From the NCBI GenBank assembly GCA_944380315.1, contig CALWHG010000002.1:1-64000 (forward strand): a stretch of DNA of 64,000 nucleotides. Direction: 5' to 3'. The translations under genes and the position numbers were made by a program. Within the stretch, counting starts at the first letter, position 1. Every line of letters begins with the position of its first letter. The notes below the pieces were generated by a model, which searched no databases, was not told the DNA's origin, and saw only the letters and a program-made list of their open reading frames with translations. Below, in pieces: positions 8,692 through 17,238 of this stretch. This stretch comes from an uncultured Lachnospiraceae bacterium. GTDB lineage: Bacteria; Bacillota; Clostridia; Lachnospirales; Lachnospiraceae.

Positions 8692-9729
8692 ATGGCTACC
8701 ATGAAGCAGATCGCAGAGCTTGCCGGGGTTTCCAGGGGCACTGTCGACAGAGTATTGAACAACAGAGGCGAGGTCAACCAGGAAACAGCCAAACGGATCC
8801 TGGACATAGCAAAGTCTCTTAACTATGTCCCGAACAAGACCGCAAAGCTGTTGTCTGTCCGAAAGGCTGATTTAAAGCTTGCATACATTCTTTTTGACCC
8901 TAAAAAAAATGTGTTTTTTTCACAGGTGGAGGCCGGCATCAAAAGCAAGGCTTCAGAGCTTGCGGATTATGGAGTAGACGTAGAGACCGTATACAGCGAC
9001 TTCTCTGACCAGGACCGTCAGAACGTCATCGTAGATGATCTTATAAACAAGGGTGTGCAAGGTATAGCCATATGCGGATTTGATACTGAAAATGCGCGTC
9101 AGAAAATACGAGAGATCACGGACAAGGGTATTCCGGTAGTAACCGCCAACTCCGACATCCTGGGTTCAGGGCGGCTGGCATATGTTGGAAGCCACTATAT
9201 AAAGGGCGGGCGAACCGCAGCCTATCTTGCAAAGCAGATCTCCAACGGCAAAGCCACTGTAGGCGTCCTTCTGGGAAGCTACAACATCCTGTGCCACAGC
9301 GAAAGGCTTCGCGGTTTTCTTGACTTCTGCAAGACCGAGGCTCCAGGCATAAGCATACCTTACATAGCTGAAAATACCGACGATGAGTTCCAGAGCTTCG
9401 CTCTTACCAATGAAATGCTCTCCTCAAATCCCGACATAGACACTATCTTCCTTGCGTCAGCAGGAGTCTATGGCGCATGTCGCGCTGTAGAATTGTTGCC
9501 TCCGGACAGGCGGCCCAAGGTCATATGCTTTGACAGCGTCCCCACCACTGTAGAGATGCTCAAAAACGATATCATATCCTTTGCCATCTGTCAGCAGCCG
9601 GAAAAGCAGGGTTCTAAGCCCCTTGAGCTCCTGTTCAATTACATAGCCATGGGTATCAAACCTGAGGAGGAATATTATTATACGGATATAGATATCCTGA
9701 TCAAGGAAAACCTGCCAGGCAATGTATGA
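8692..9729 (+). CDS. LacI-family transcription regulator of the xylose operon
   Basis: The protein of 345 residues has an N-terminal LacI helix-turn-helix (TMKQIAELAGVSRGTVDRVL, residues 3-22). A type-1 periplasmic-binding sensor domain follows, similar to ribose/xylose binding proteins (GIAICGFDTENARQKI, YVGSHYIKGGRTAA). It sits divergently from xylA, so xylose or a derivative is the likely ligand. ATG 8692 has a modest TAAGG five bases upstream. It could be a repressor or an activator; the paired palindromes at 8459 and 8592 fit either. Confidence 0.88.
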   Translation: MATMKQIAELAGVSRGTVDRVLNNRGEVNQETAKRILDIAKSLNYVPNKTAKLLSVRKADLKLAYILFDPKKNVFFSQVEAGIKSKASELADYGVDVETVYSDFSDQDRQNVIVDDLINKGVQGIAICGFDTENARQKIREITDKGIPVVTANSDILGSGRLAYVGSHYIKGGRTAAYLAKQISNGKATVGVLLGSYNILCHSERLRGFLDFCKTEAPGISIPYIAENTDDEFQSFALTNEMLSSNPDIDTIFLASAGVYGACRAVELLPPDRRPKVICFDSVPTTVEMLKNDIISFAICQQPEKQGSKPLELLFNYIAMGIKPEEEYYYTDIDILIKENLPGNV

Positions 9730-9798
9730 TATGTCAAGCGTTGGCTTCCTCTTTCTTTGACTGACGATAGGTTTACTCCATCATAATCATACTAGCAT

Positions 9799-9827
9799 TT
9801 GACAAAAGCTCATAGGTTACCTATAAT
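9799..9827 (+). promoter_or_regulatory. Perfect consensus sigma-70 promoter of a small RNA
   Basis: TTGACA (9799-9804) and TATAAT (9822-9827) are exactly 17 bp apart. This is one of the strongest promoter matches in the window, but no normal gene follows within 240 bp. Confidence 0.75.
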
Positions 9828-9833
9828 AAAGAT

Positions 9834-9923
9834 GATAAAGGCGTCACCGGTAGCGGTCAGCCTTGGAATAAATTGTTTCTAAAAGAAGCACTAACTCCTT
9901 TGGCTTGGCGGTTAGTGCTTTTT
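9834..9923 (+). ncRNA. Putative ~90-nt small RNA ending in an intrinsic terminator
   Basis: A perfect promoter is followed about 60 nt later by AAGCACTAAC and GTTAGTGCTT (9886-9895 and 9911-9920), a 10-bp perfect stem, then TTTT. The stretch has no ribosome site; its only frame is 16 codons from an ATG at 9832 (MIKASPVAVSLGINCF), at the expected transcript start. From memory, the GGCGTCACCGGTAGCGGTCA and terminator segments resemble sequence next to small holin-like toxin genes in Clostridia, so an antitoxin-type antisense RNA or its relic is possible. No toxin frame is visible here. The terminator would also stop read-through from the LacI-type regulator. Confidence 0.55.
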
Positions 9924-10075
9924 CATTATATCGTATACAATCATAATGATCACATATAGTCATTTGCAGTGCAGTTCAATTTTCCACTCTAACTCCACAA
10001 AATTTGCAGTTCATTGCAAACAGTCTTGTTTTTTTGCCCAAATTTGATACAATGAATGCAAAAGGAGGCACGATC

Positions 10076-11272
10076 ATGATACCGAGGAAAGAATATCTGG
10101 ACGACCTTATCAGCTTAAAAGACAAAAAACTTATCAAAGTCGTTACCGGCATAAGACGATGCGGTAAGTCCACTCTCTTTGAACTATATAAGGATCTCCT
10201 TTTGCAGCAAGGTATACGAAAAGAGCAGATCCTTTCTCTCAATCTGGAAGATGGCGATCTTGCGGATATCGATGATGACCGAAAGCTTTATTCCTTTGTA
10301 AACAACAAGATCCTCAAAGATCAGATGAACTATATATTCCTTGATGAGGTGCAGAGAGTCAAAGATTTTCAAAAGGCAGTGGACGCATTATATATTAAGG
10401 ATAACTGTGATGTGTATATAACAGGGTCCAATGCCTACCTTCTGTCAGGAGAGCTTGCTACCCTGCTTTCAGGTCGATATGTAGAGATAAAGATGCTTCC
10501 ACTGTCCTTCAAGGAATATGTTTCTGCACGCGATAAAACTTCAGATCCTGAGCATCTTTATCAGGATTATATCCACAACAGCTCCTTCCCTTATGCACTG
10601 GAGCTCGAAAGGCCCAGAGACATACGTCAGTATCTTGATGGCATCTATAACTCTATTATAGTCAAAGATATCATCTCTCGCAGGCATATCTCTGATGTGG
10701 AGATGTTTAAAAGTGTTGCACGTTTTCTATTTGACAATATCGGAAATCCTGTATCCTGCAAAAGGATAGCCGATACCATGACATCAGCAGGAAGGAAGAT
10801 ATCCGTTCATACTGTTGAAAACTATCTCGATGCACTTACTGAAAGCTTCATTTTTTACCGTGCAAGCCGCTATGATATCAAGGGCAAGCAGTATCTCAGA
10901 TCAGGAGATAAATATTATGCTGCAGACCTTGGGCTCAGATATCATGTACTTGGATCAAAAAAGGCTGATGCCGGGCACATACTGGAAAATGTAGTTTATC
11001 TGGAGCTGCTCAGGCGAGGCTATGAGGTATATGTAGGAAAGGTCGATCAGTCCGAAGTCGACTTTATAGCTGTAGGAGAAGAAGGTGAAGAATATTATCA
11101 GGTCGCCTATACTCTTGTGGACGCAGATGGCAGGACTCTCGAACGTGAACTTTCACCTCTTGACGCCATAAAGGACCACAATCCAAAATATCTGCTCACC
11201 ATGGATTATGGCCCTCTTGTCTCACACAATGGCATAAAACAGCTTTATGTCCTGGACTGGCTGCTCAGATAG
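10076..11272 (+). CDS. AAA-type ATPase with DUF4143 C-terminal domain
   Basis: The product has 398 residues. Walker A (VVTGIRRCGKST) is near residue 22, Walker B (YIFLDEVQRV) near 86, and the sensor-like VYITGSNAYLLSGE near 110. A C-terminal domain contains LENVVYLELLRRGYEVYV, EVDFIAVG and YYQVAYTLVD. This is the common AAA_14/DUF4143 architecture, whose biological role is unsettled. The E...VDF...YQV pattern resembles a PD-(D/E)XK nuclease fold without the usual lysine. ATG 10076 is chosen for AAAGGAGG seven bases upstream. Its stop overlaps the convergent chromate transporter by 8 bp. A paralogue lies at 56500-57795. Confidence 0.88.
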   Translation: MIPRKEYLDDLISLKDKKLIKVVTGIRRCGKSTLFELYKDLLLQQGIRKEQILSLNLEDGDLADIDDDRKLYSFVNNKILKDQMNYIFLDEVQRVKDFQKAVDALYIKDNCDVYITGSNAYLLSGELATLLSGRYVEIKMLPLSFKEYVSARDKTSDPEHLYQDYIHNSSFPYALELERPRDIRQYLDGIYNSIIVKDIISRRHISDVEMFKSVARFLFDNIGNPVSCKRIADTMTSAGRKISVHTVENYLDALTESFIFYRASRYDIKGKQYLRSGDKYYAADLGLRYHVLGSKKADAGHILENVVYLELLRRGYEVYVGKVDQSEVDFIAVGEEGEEYYQVAYTLVDADGRTLERELSPLDAIKDHNPKYLLTMDYGPLVSHNGIKQLYVLDWLLR

Positions 11273-11846
11273 ATATCTGCCCTACACCAAACAGCATCGC
11301 ACTCAGAAGCTTCAGCACTCCTCCCAGCACCATGACGGCTATGGGGCTCAGCTTAGTCCTGCGAAGGAGCAGGAAGCAAATGATAAATATGCCCACCATG
11401 ATCAGATCCGTATCCGGGAGCGAGATGATGCCATCGCTGCCCCAGAAGGCAGTGATGAGTATGGATATGCCCGCCGAGGCGATCATGGCCACTACTGCAG
11501 GCCTCAGGGTCGTGAGCACACGCTGAAGGAGCTCCAGGTTCCTGTATCTGAGATACAGCCTGGCAAGCAGGGTCACTATGATACAGGACGGAAGTATACT
11601 GCCTATGGTGGCCACCAGCGCCCCGGTTACGCCGGCTATCTTTATGCCTACGAATGTAGCTGAGTTTATGGCTATGGGGCCCGGCGTCATCTGGGATATG
11701 GTTATGAGATCCGTAAATTCAGCCATATCGAGCCAGCCGTGCTTCGTCACTATCTGGTCCTGTATGAGCGGCATGGCCGCATAGCCTCCACCGAAGCTGA
11801 AGGCACCTATCTGCAGGAAGCTGAGAAAAAGCTCAAGATATATCAT
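11265..11846 (-). CDS. Chromate transporter family protein, second subunit (ChrA-like)
   Basis: This is a 193-residue membrane protein of the short-chain ChrA family. The N-terminal motif FLQIGAFSFGGGYAAMPLI and ISQMTPGPIAINSATFVG are diagnostic. Short-chain ChrA proteins occur as adjacent pairs, as here, and the pair forms one antiporter; chromate or sulfate is the family's known substrate, but many homologues are untested. ATG at 11846 overlaps the stop of the first subunit (ATGA) and has GGAGG upstream. The 3' end overlaps the convergent ATPase gene by 8 bp. Confidence 0.9.
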   Translation of the reverse strand: MIYLELFLSFLQIGAFSFGGGYAAMPLIQDQIVTKHGWLDMAEFTDLITISQMTPGPIAINSATFVGIKIAGVTGALVATIGSILPSCIIVTLLARLYLRYRNLELLQRVLTTLRPAVVAMIASAGISILITAFWGSDGIISLPDTDLIMVGIFIICFLLLRRTKLSPIAVMVLGGVLKLLSAMLFGVGQISI

Positions 11847-12409
11847 CTCTCCTCCCTCCTTCCAAAGGCCAGGGCCTCTATGACTCCTATGCCTATGCAT
11901 ACGAGTATGACATATATAACACTGACTCCAAAGACACAGGTGGCTATAAATGTTGCTGCCATGATGATATCAGAGGATATCTTCCTTGCATGAAGCACCT
12001 CGGCTCCCATGTCGCATACTACCGAGGCTATGACAGCTCCCACTCCGGCCTGCATGCCCATCAGGAGCTGGCTTATGAGGAAGCTCTCCTTGAAGGCCTC
12101 GTAAAATACTGATATAAGGGAAATGATGACAAAGGGCGGGATGATGGTAGCGACTATGGCTACCAAAGCCCCTATCATGCCTGCCAGCTTGTAGCCCACT
12201 ACTATGGCACCGTTTACAGCTATGGCTCCCGGCGAGGACTGGGCTATGGCTATGAGATCCAGCATCTCCTCATCCTCTATCCAATGATACTCATCCACAA
12301 ACTTCTTCTTCATCAATGTCACTATGACATACCCTCCCCCAAAGGTGAAGGCGCTCAGATAAAGCGTTGATATAAATATCTGGATGAGCACATTTTTTCT
12401 GTTTTCCAT
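11843..12409 (-). CDS. Chromate transporter family protein, first subunit (ChrA-like)
   Basis: This short-chain ChrA protein of 188 residues has motifs YLSAFTFGGGYVIVTLM and IAQSSPGAIAVNGAIVVG that mirror those of its partner. About five to six hydrophobic segments are visible. ATG 12409 is chosen because AAAGGA lies eight bases upstream. The frame is open back to 12448, directly abutting the MATE gene stop, and a start there cannot be excluded. It is translationally coupled to the second subunit by an ATGA overlap. Confidence 0.9.
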   Translation of the reverse strand: MENRKNVLIQIFISTLYLSAFTFGGGYVIVTLMKKKFVDEYHWIEDEEMLDLIAIAQSSPGAIAVNGAIVVGYKLAGMIGALVAIVATIIPPFVIISLISVFYEAFKESFLISQLLMGMQAGVGAVIASVVCDMGAEVLHARKISSDIIMAATFIATCVFGVSVIYVILVCIGIGVIEALAFGRREER

Positions 12410-12448
12410 CTTCATCTTCCTTTCGTACAGATCGATGTCGGTCGGCAT

Positions 12449-13813
12449 TTACCCATTTTCCCGATCCGGACTCAGCCGCCGAAGCAGCCTCTGGCCCAGG
12501 GTCATATACACTACTATAGATACTATGGGCCCTATGGTGTCTGACAGGGGCTCACAGTAAAATATGCTCCTCACGCCGAAGGCCGGTGGTATCAGGAACA
12601 CGCAGGCAAAATATATGATCTTGCGCCATGCAGACAGGGCAAATGCATATTTGAATATACCCATGCCCGTAAAGCCGTCAGTGATCGCATACTGGAAGGG
12701 AAGGAGCAGCACCCCGAGGGTATAGATCCTGGTGATCTGCCTGGTCAGCTCTATGTACTCCACATCCCTGGTAAAAATCCTTATGAAGATGTCAGGCACG
12801 GTCTGGGCTATGATGAACATGATGAGGCAGAACACGAATCCCAGGACCATGATGTATCTCTGGGCCTGCCTTATCCTGTCGGGCCTGCCGGCGCCATAGT
12901 TATATCCGAGTATGGTCTGTGTGCCTCCGGTTATGCCCCCAAGAGGCATGGTTATGATCAGCATGAAGGACTGAAGTATGGTATTGCAGGAAAGGAGCAT
13001 GTCGCCCTCTGCTCCTGCTCCGTACTTCGTGATCATGGCATTCAGTGATATGAGCATGACATTGTCGAAGGCTATGATAAGGAAGGGTGTCAGTCCGAGC
13101 CTGCAGACATTTTTGAAATTCCTGAGGGCGGGACGCCTTATATGTATGCGGAGCCTTGTCTTCGGTCCGAAAAGGAAGCCCAGCACATAGATGCAGCTGG
13201 CAAGCTGGGAAAGCACCGTAGCTATGGCAGCTCCCTTCACATCCATGGAAAATACAAATATGAAGATGGGATCCAGGACTATGTTGAGTACTGCTCCAAG
13301 AAGCACCGAGCGCATGGCCGTGCCTGAGTAGCCCTGGCATATGATGAACTGATTCATGCCGGTAGAGAGCAGGGCAAAGACCGTGCCGCTCAGATACCAG
13401 CTCATATATTCGTCAGCATAGGGAAATACGGCTTCAGAAGCGCCGAACCACAAAAGCAGCCTGTCCTTCAGGAGGAAGGAAAGGCCCATGACCAGCACCG
13501 ATATGACGCTAAGGAAAATGAAGCAGTCAGACACTATGTCCTCTGCATCCCTTTCCCGCTTCTGTCCCAGCCTTATGCTGACCAGCGGTCCGCCGCCTAT
13601 GCCTATGAGTGAGGCAAAGGCAGATATCATGGTCAATATGGGGCCGCAGACTCCCACTCCCGCCAGCGCGGTCTCACCTATGACGGCTATGTTACCTATA
13701 TACATCCTGTCCACTATGCTGTACAGCACACTTACGAACTGGGCCACCATGCTGGGCAGCGCCAGTCCCAGGACAAGTCCTCTTATATCATCTGAATCAA
13801 GCCTCGTAGTCAT
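12449..13813 (-). CDS. MATE-family efflux transporter
   Basis: The protein has 454 residues and about twelve hydrophobic segments in two halves, each opening with the family pattern (LVLGLALPSMVAQFVSVLYS with DRMYIGN in the first; RLGLTPFLIIAFDNVMLISL in the second). GGTQTILGYNYGAGRPDRIR is a typical MATE signature. It exports cationic or organic compounds by Na+ or H+ antiport; the substrate cannot be told. It starts 12 bp after a LysR stop and 37 bp before the chromate transporter pair, so all are probably one transcript. The ribosome site before ATG is weak. Confidence 0.92.
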   Translation of the reverse strand: MTTRLDSDDIRGLVLGLALPSMVAQFVSVLYSIVDRMYIGNIAVIGETALAGVGVCGPILTMISAFASLIGIGGGPLVSIRLGQKRERDAEDIVSDCFIFLSVISVLVMGLSFLLKDRLLLWFGASEAVFPYADEYMSWYLSGTVFALLSTGMNQFIICQGYSGTAMRSVLLGAVLNIVLDPIFIFVFSMDVKGAAIATVLSQLASCIYVLGFLFGPKTRLRIHIRRPALRNFKNVCRLGLTPFLIIAFDNVMLISLNAMITKYGAGAEGDMLLSCNTILQSFMLIITMPLGGITGGTQTILGYNYGAGRPDRIRQAQRYIMVLGFVFCLIMFIIAQTVPDIFIRIFTRDVEYIELTRQITRIYTLGVLLLPFQYAITDGFTGMGIFKYAFALSAWRKIIYFACVFLIPPAFGVRSIFYCEPLSDTIGPIVSIVVYMTLGQRLLRRLSPDRENG

Positions 13814-13825
13814 ACCAACGATATA

Positions 13826-14728
13826 TTAGGACTCGCCCCGGGCTTCGTCAAGTTCTTTTAAAGGATCTTGGGACTGTAGTTTCAGGAATCTCGATGCTAT
13901 GATCTCTTCAAGTGCAGTAAGCTCCTGCTGCTCAGGCCTGTCGATTGCTCCTATGACAGATATGTAGTAGGGATAGGTATAGTTCAGGGCATGTGATCTG
14001 AGCCCTGTTTCCGACAGGAACAGGCTGCGAAGCATTGGAGCAGTCACCGGCATGCTGCGAAGGAGCTCGCATACGCTCCTGTGATCCGAGGTCTCACACA
14101 GTATCTCTCCCTCCATGCCCTCTCTGGCAGCCAGGCTGTCGCATGTAGCCCTCCAGTAAGTTCCTGCAGGCGGCATGATACGAGGTGCCACATGAGGATC
14201 CATGCTGAAATCATCTCCTGATACCCACAGCACTGTCTCCCTTGAGAGCAACCTCGATCTGAAGAGCGAATACTCAGGCTGACTGTCTATGACAAGTGCC
14301 ATATCCATGCCATGAAGTCTTATGGCCTCCTTGGCCTGATCTGCATTGCAGAGCCGTATCTCGAGTCTGATATTAGGAAACCGGCTGTAAAACTCCGGCA
14401 CCACCCTAGTCAGGAACATGGTCTCTGCCACCGGAGCCACTCCTATCCTGAGCTTGAAGCGATGCTCACTGAGCTCCCTCGCCTGGAGCTCAGCTCTTTG
14501 GTTGATATTGAGTATGGTCCTTGCCCCGGTAACATATATCCTGCCGGCATCTGTAAGGGCTAAGCCTCTCCTGGTCCTCACAAACAGAGGCGGAAGCCAT
14601 TCCTCTCTTTCAAGCCGTGATATCTGCAGGCTCAGTGCCGACTTTGAGACAAACAGCTTTTCAGCTGCCTTAGTCAGTGATCTTTCATCCGCTATGGTCA
14701 CGATATACTCAAGCTGCTTAAGCTCCAT
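13826..14728 (-). CDS. LysR-family regulator, full length, downstream member of a tandem pair
   Basis: The protein has 300 residues with an N-terminal winged helix-turn-helix (LEYIVTIADERSLTKAAEKL, then SALSLQISRLE), a linker helix, and a substrate-binding-like effector domain from about residue 90. Its HTH and linker resemble the HTH-only protein at 33220-33483 (shared LEYIVTIA/LEYIVTAA, SKAAEK/TKAAEK, LTDAGRI). It overlaps the preceding LysR gene by 11 bp and precedes the MATE pump. As the second LysR of its pair, it matches the position of the truncated LysR proteins near 33.4 kb. Confidence 0.9.
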   Translation of the reverse strand: MELKQLEYIVTIADERSLTKAAEKLFVSKSALSLQISRLEREEWLPPLFVRTRRGLALTDAGRIYVTGARTILNINQRAELQARELSEHRFKLRIGVAPVAETMFLTRVVPEFYSRFPNIRLEIRLCNADQAKEAIRLHGMDMALVIDSQPEYSLFRSRLLSRETVLWVSGDDFSMDPHVAPRIMPPAGTYWRATCDSLAAREGMEGEILCETSDHRSVCELLRSMPVTAPMLRSLFLSETGLRSHALNYTYPYYISVIGAIDRPEQQELTALEEIIASRFLKLQSQDPLKELDEARGES

Positions 14729-15710
14729 CTTCTCCCCCTGAAAACTCTTTTATGATATCCAGCACGGCAGGATCCGGATAGTCCAGGAACCTCTCGTTGA
14801 GCCTTATGCTCTTGCTGTACTGATAGGCCAGATATATAAGGTGCCTTTCATATCGGTTGAGGCTTTTTTCATTCAGATGATACATACCAGAGTAGATATA
14901 TACCTTGGGAGACATGGAAAAGCATCTGAGGCTCGTATCCCTGTATACATATGTGGCAGGTAAAAAGCCGATGCACTGATTTGAGCTTATCATGCCACTC
15001 CTTAAGGGTATGTTGTCCGTCTCAAATATGACCGTAGGCGATATCCCATGAGCTTCAAAAACAGAATCGCTGATACGGCGGATCGCAGAACCTTGTCCTG
15101 ATATGACAAATGGCACGTCCTCCACCTCCCTGAGGTCTTCAAGTACAGGCCTGAGATCCTGAGGTCTGCCTGCTTTTTCAGCCAATGGATGCTTTTCTGA
15201 TATGGCCAGCACCACCTCCTCCCTGAAAAAGCGAAGGAACCTGCACTCCTTCTGTCTGAAGTCAGAGGAAGAGCCCAGCATCAGGTCTATCTTTCCATCC
15301 TTGAGCATATCAAGGAGCCTGGACATATAAGCCTCTCTAAGTGTCAGCTGTATCTGCGGGTAGATGGCTGTAAATATCTTATACAGCCCCGAATATATCT
15401 CTATGCCCCTGTGCGGGGTGGAGCCTATGATCAGCCCTTTGTTCACTTCCCCTGAAAGCCGTCTTATGTTTCCATAGGTCTGGGCCTTTACCCTTTCTAT
15501 CTCATCTGCAGCTCTTATATATATCCATCCCGCTCCGGTAGGCACGAGTCCTCTGTTATTCCTCTCAAAGAGCCTCTGTCCAGCCTCTGCCTCGACCGAA
15601 GAAAGGAAATGGCTCAGGGCAGGCTGGGATATTCCAAGCCTGCTGGCTGCTGCAAGCAGACTGCCCTCCTCATATATGGCCCTGATATATTGATATGGTC
15701 TGATATTCAA
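14718..15710 (-). CDS. LysR-family regulator, divergent from CitMHS transporter
   Basis: This is a 330-residue full-length LysR protein: HTH YQYIRAIYEEGSLLAAASRL and ISQPALSHFLSSVE, linker, then effector domain (GSSSDFRQKECRFLRFF). It ends LDYPDPAVLDIIKEFSGGE, very close to the tail of the LysR at 32247-33206 (PEILDIMNEFSE), so the two are paralogues. The start is TTG at 15710, with GAGGAG eight bases upstream. It is divergent from the transporter and esterase at 15.9-19.0 kb, and a 26-bp perfect palindrome lies between. The likely role is ligand-dependent control of that pair and of its own operon. Confidence 0.9.
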   Translation of the reverse strand: MNIRPYQYIRAIYEEGSLLAAASRLGISQPALSHFLSSVEAEAGQRLFERNNRGLVPTGAGWIYIRAADEIERVKAQTYGNIRRLSGEVNKGLIIGSTPHRGIEIYSGLYKIFTAIYPQIQLTLREAYMSRLLDMLKDGKIDLMLGSSSDFRQKECRFLRFFREEVVLAISEKHPLAEKAGRPQDLRPVLEDLREVEDVPFVISGQGSAIRRISDSVFEAHGISPTVIFETDNIPLRSGMISSNQCIGFLPATYVYRDTSLRCFSMSPKVYIYSGMYHLNEKSLNRYERHLIYLAYQYSKSIRLNERFLDYPDPAVLDIIKEFSGGEDGA

Positions 15711-15800
15711 TCTTTTTACTCCTCTGATATAAATTTTAGTTAAATCTTATATAAAATTAATGTCCTTGTCAATCTCAGAGCATCATCTTAAAATTCAGGT

Positions 15801-15826
15801 AAAATCTCTAATATATTAGAGATTTT
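15801..15826. promoter_or_regulatory. 26-bp perfect palindrome, candidate LysR operator
   Basis: The left half is AAAATCTCTAATA and the right half is its exact reverse complement. It lies 90 bp upstream of the LysR start and 97 bp upstream of the transporter start. LysR proteins bind such interrupted dyads (T-N11-A type) in divergent promoters. A possible -35 (TTGAAT) begins inside its right end, reading rightward. Confidence 0.6.
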
Positions 15827-15923
15827 GAATCAATGTCATGTAAAATATGTACATTTTCATGACCGTAACTATCCATGAACTCAAAAATGAGTATGAATTA
15901 TTTTTAATCAAAGGAGGTATATC

Positions 15924-17228
15924 ATGGATCCTGTTTTAATCGCCATACTTATGGTAGCCGTCACCATAGCTTCGGCCTTCTTCAAGAAGCTGCCGAATCA
16001 GTTCGTCCTCTGCATAGTACCCATCGTATGCGGATTGCTGCTTGGCTATAGCATTACAGAGCTATCTGACATGGTCATGACTCAGCTCAATACTGCTATG
16101 AAGTCCGCAGGCTACATGGTGCTTTTCGCCATGATCTATTTTACGATGCTGACAGAGACCGGCATGTTCGAGACCCTCATCCAGGGACTCCTCAGGCTGT
16201 CTCACGGGCGCCTCAACATCTATGTGGTCATGGTCATCACATCTCTCATAGCTGCAGTGGGCATGCTGACTGCCACAGTCGTTACCGCCTACCTTATAGT
16301 ATTCCCCATCATGCTGCCCATATACAAAAAGATGAAGTTTGATCATGTGGCAGCCATGACCATAGCCCAGACGGCCATAGCCGCCATGTGCTTCGTACCC
16401 TGGGGCATAGCCGTAGTCAATTCCTCGGTATTTGCAGGAGTCGATGCTCTCGAGCTTTCCCAGAGGCTCATGCCCGTATCTCTCTGCTTCATCCCTGCCA
16501 TAGTGCTTCAGTGGATCTACTTCGGCCATATGCATAAGAAGTCCGGAGGTCTCATGACCATAGACTGGTCAGCCGATGAGGCGGGCAGCGCTGAAAAGAA
16601 GGAAAATGATCTGGCCAGACCCAGGCTCTTCTGGTTCAACCTCATACTGTTCCTGCTCGTCATAGCAGGACTGGCCACCTCCATCATGCCCTCTTATTTC
16701 ATCTTCATATTTGCCTCTGCTCTCATGATCCTGGTCAACTACCCTTCCGGCAAGGATCATCAGAAGCTGATACAGAAGGCAGGCGGAAGATTTTCAGGCA
16801 CCATACAGATGCTCATAGGCATATCCTTCTTCATAGGCATATTCCAGCAGACCGGCATGACCGAGGCCCTGGCAAATGCCATAGTGACTCACATACCTGA
16901 GTTCCTGACCAGATACATCCATATCATACTGGCCATGTCCATGGTAGCAGTCATCCGCTTCATACCCAACAAGATCTACAACTCCACCTATCCGGTACTG
17001 ATCTCCGTTGGACAGAGGTTCGGCCTTGCGGGCACGGATGTCATCGCTCCCTTCGTCTGCAACATGTCCCTGGCTACAGGCTGCTCACCCTTTACTGCTA
17101 CTACCCATGTAGGCACCAGTATCCTTGACATGGATGTCAACAGCTACTGCAACAAGGGCATGAAGGTACAGTTCGTAACGAACATCGTCATCATACTGAC
17201 CGGTATACTGGTCGGAGTCATAAGATAA
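15924..17228 (+). CDS. CitMHS-like carboxylate transporter
   Basis: The polytopic membrane protein of 434 residues has about twelve hydrophobic segments in an inverted-repeat arrangement. VTAYLIVFPIMLPIYKKMKF in the first half, and CSPFTATTHVGTSILDMDVN followed by KGMKVQ in the second, fit the citrate-metal:H+ symporter (CitMHS) group of the ion transporter superfamily. The substrate is probably a di- or tricarboxylate. AAAGGAGG lies upstream of ATG 15924. A large esterase follows after 10 bp, so the two are co-expressed. A LysR gene is divergent. Confidence 0.8.
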   Translation: MDPVLIAILMVAVTIASAFFKKLPNQFVLCIVPIVCGLLLGYSITELSDMVMTQLNTAMKSAGYMVLFAMIYFTMLTETGMFETLIQGLLRLSHGRLNIYVVMVITSLIAAVGMLTATVVTAYLIVFPIMLPIYKKMKFDHVAAMTIAQTAIAAMCFVPWGIAVVNSSVFAGVDALELSQRLMPVSLCFIPAIVLQWIYFGHMHKKSGGLMTIDWSADEAGSAEKKENDLARPRLFWFNLILFLLVIAGLATSIMPSYFIFIFASALMILVNYPSGKDHQKLIQKAGGRFSGTIQMLIGISFFIGIFQQTGMTEALANAIVTHIPEFLTRYIHIILAMSMVAVIRFIPNKIYNSTYPVLISVGQRFGLAGTDVIAPFVCNMSLATGCSPFTATTHVGTSILDMDVNSYCNKGMKVQFVTNIVIILTGILVGVIR

Positions 17229-17238
17229 GGAGTAACAA

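Noticed and set aside
11265..12409. Chromate transporter pair considered as one broken gene
   Set aside because: Both halves have complete family motifs and their own starts with ATGA coupling; paired short-chain ChrA proteins are a known arrangement.
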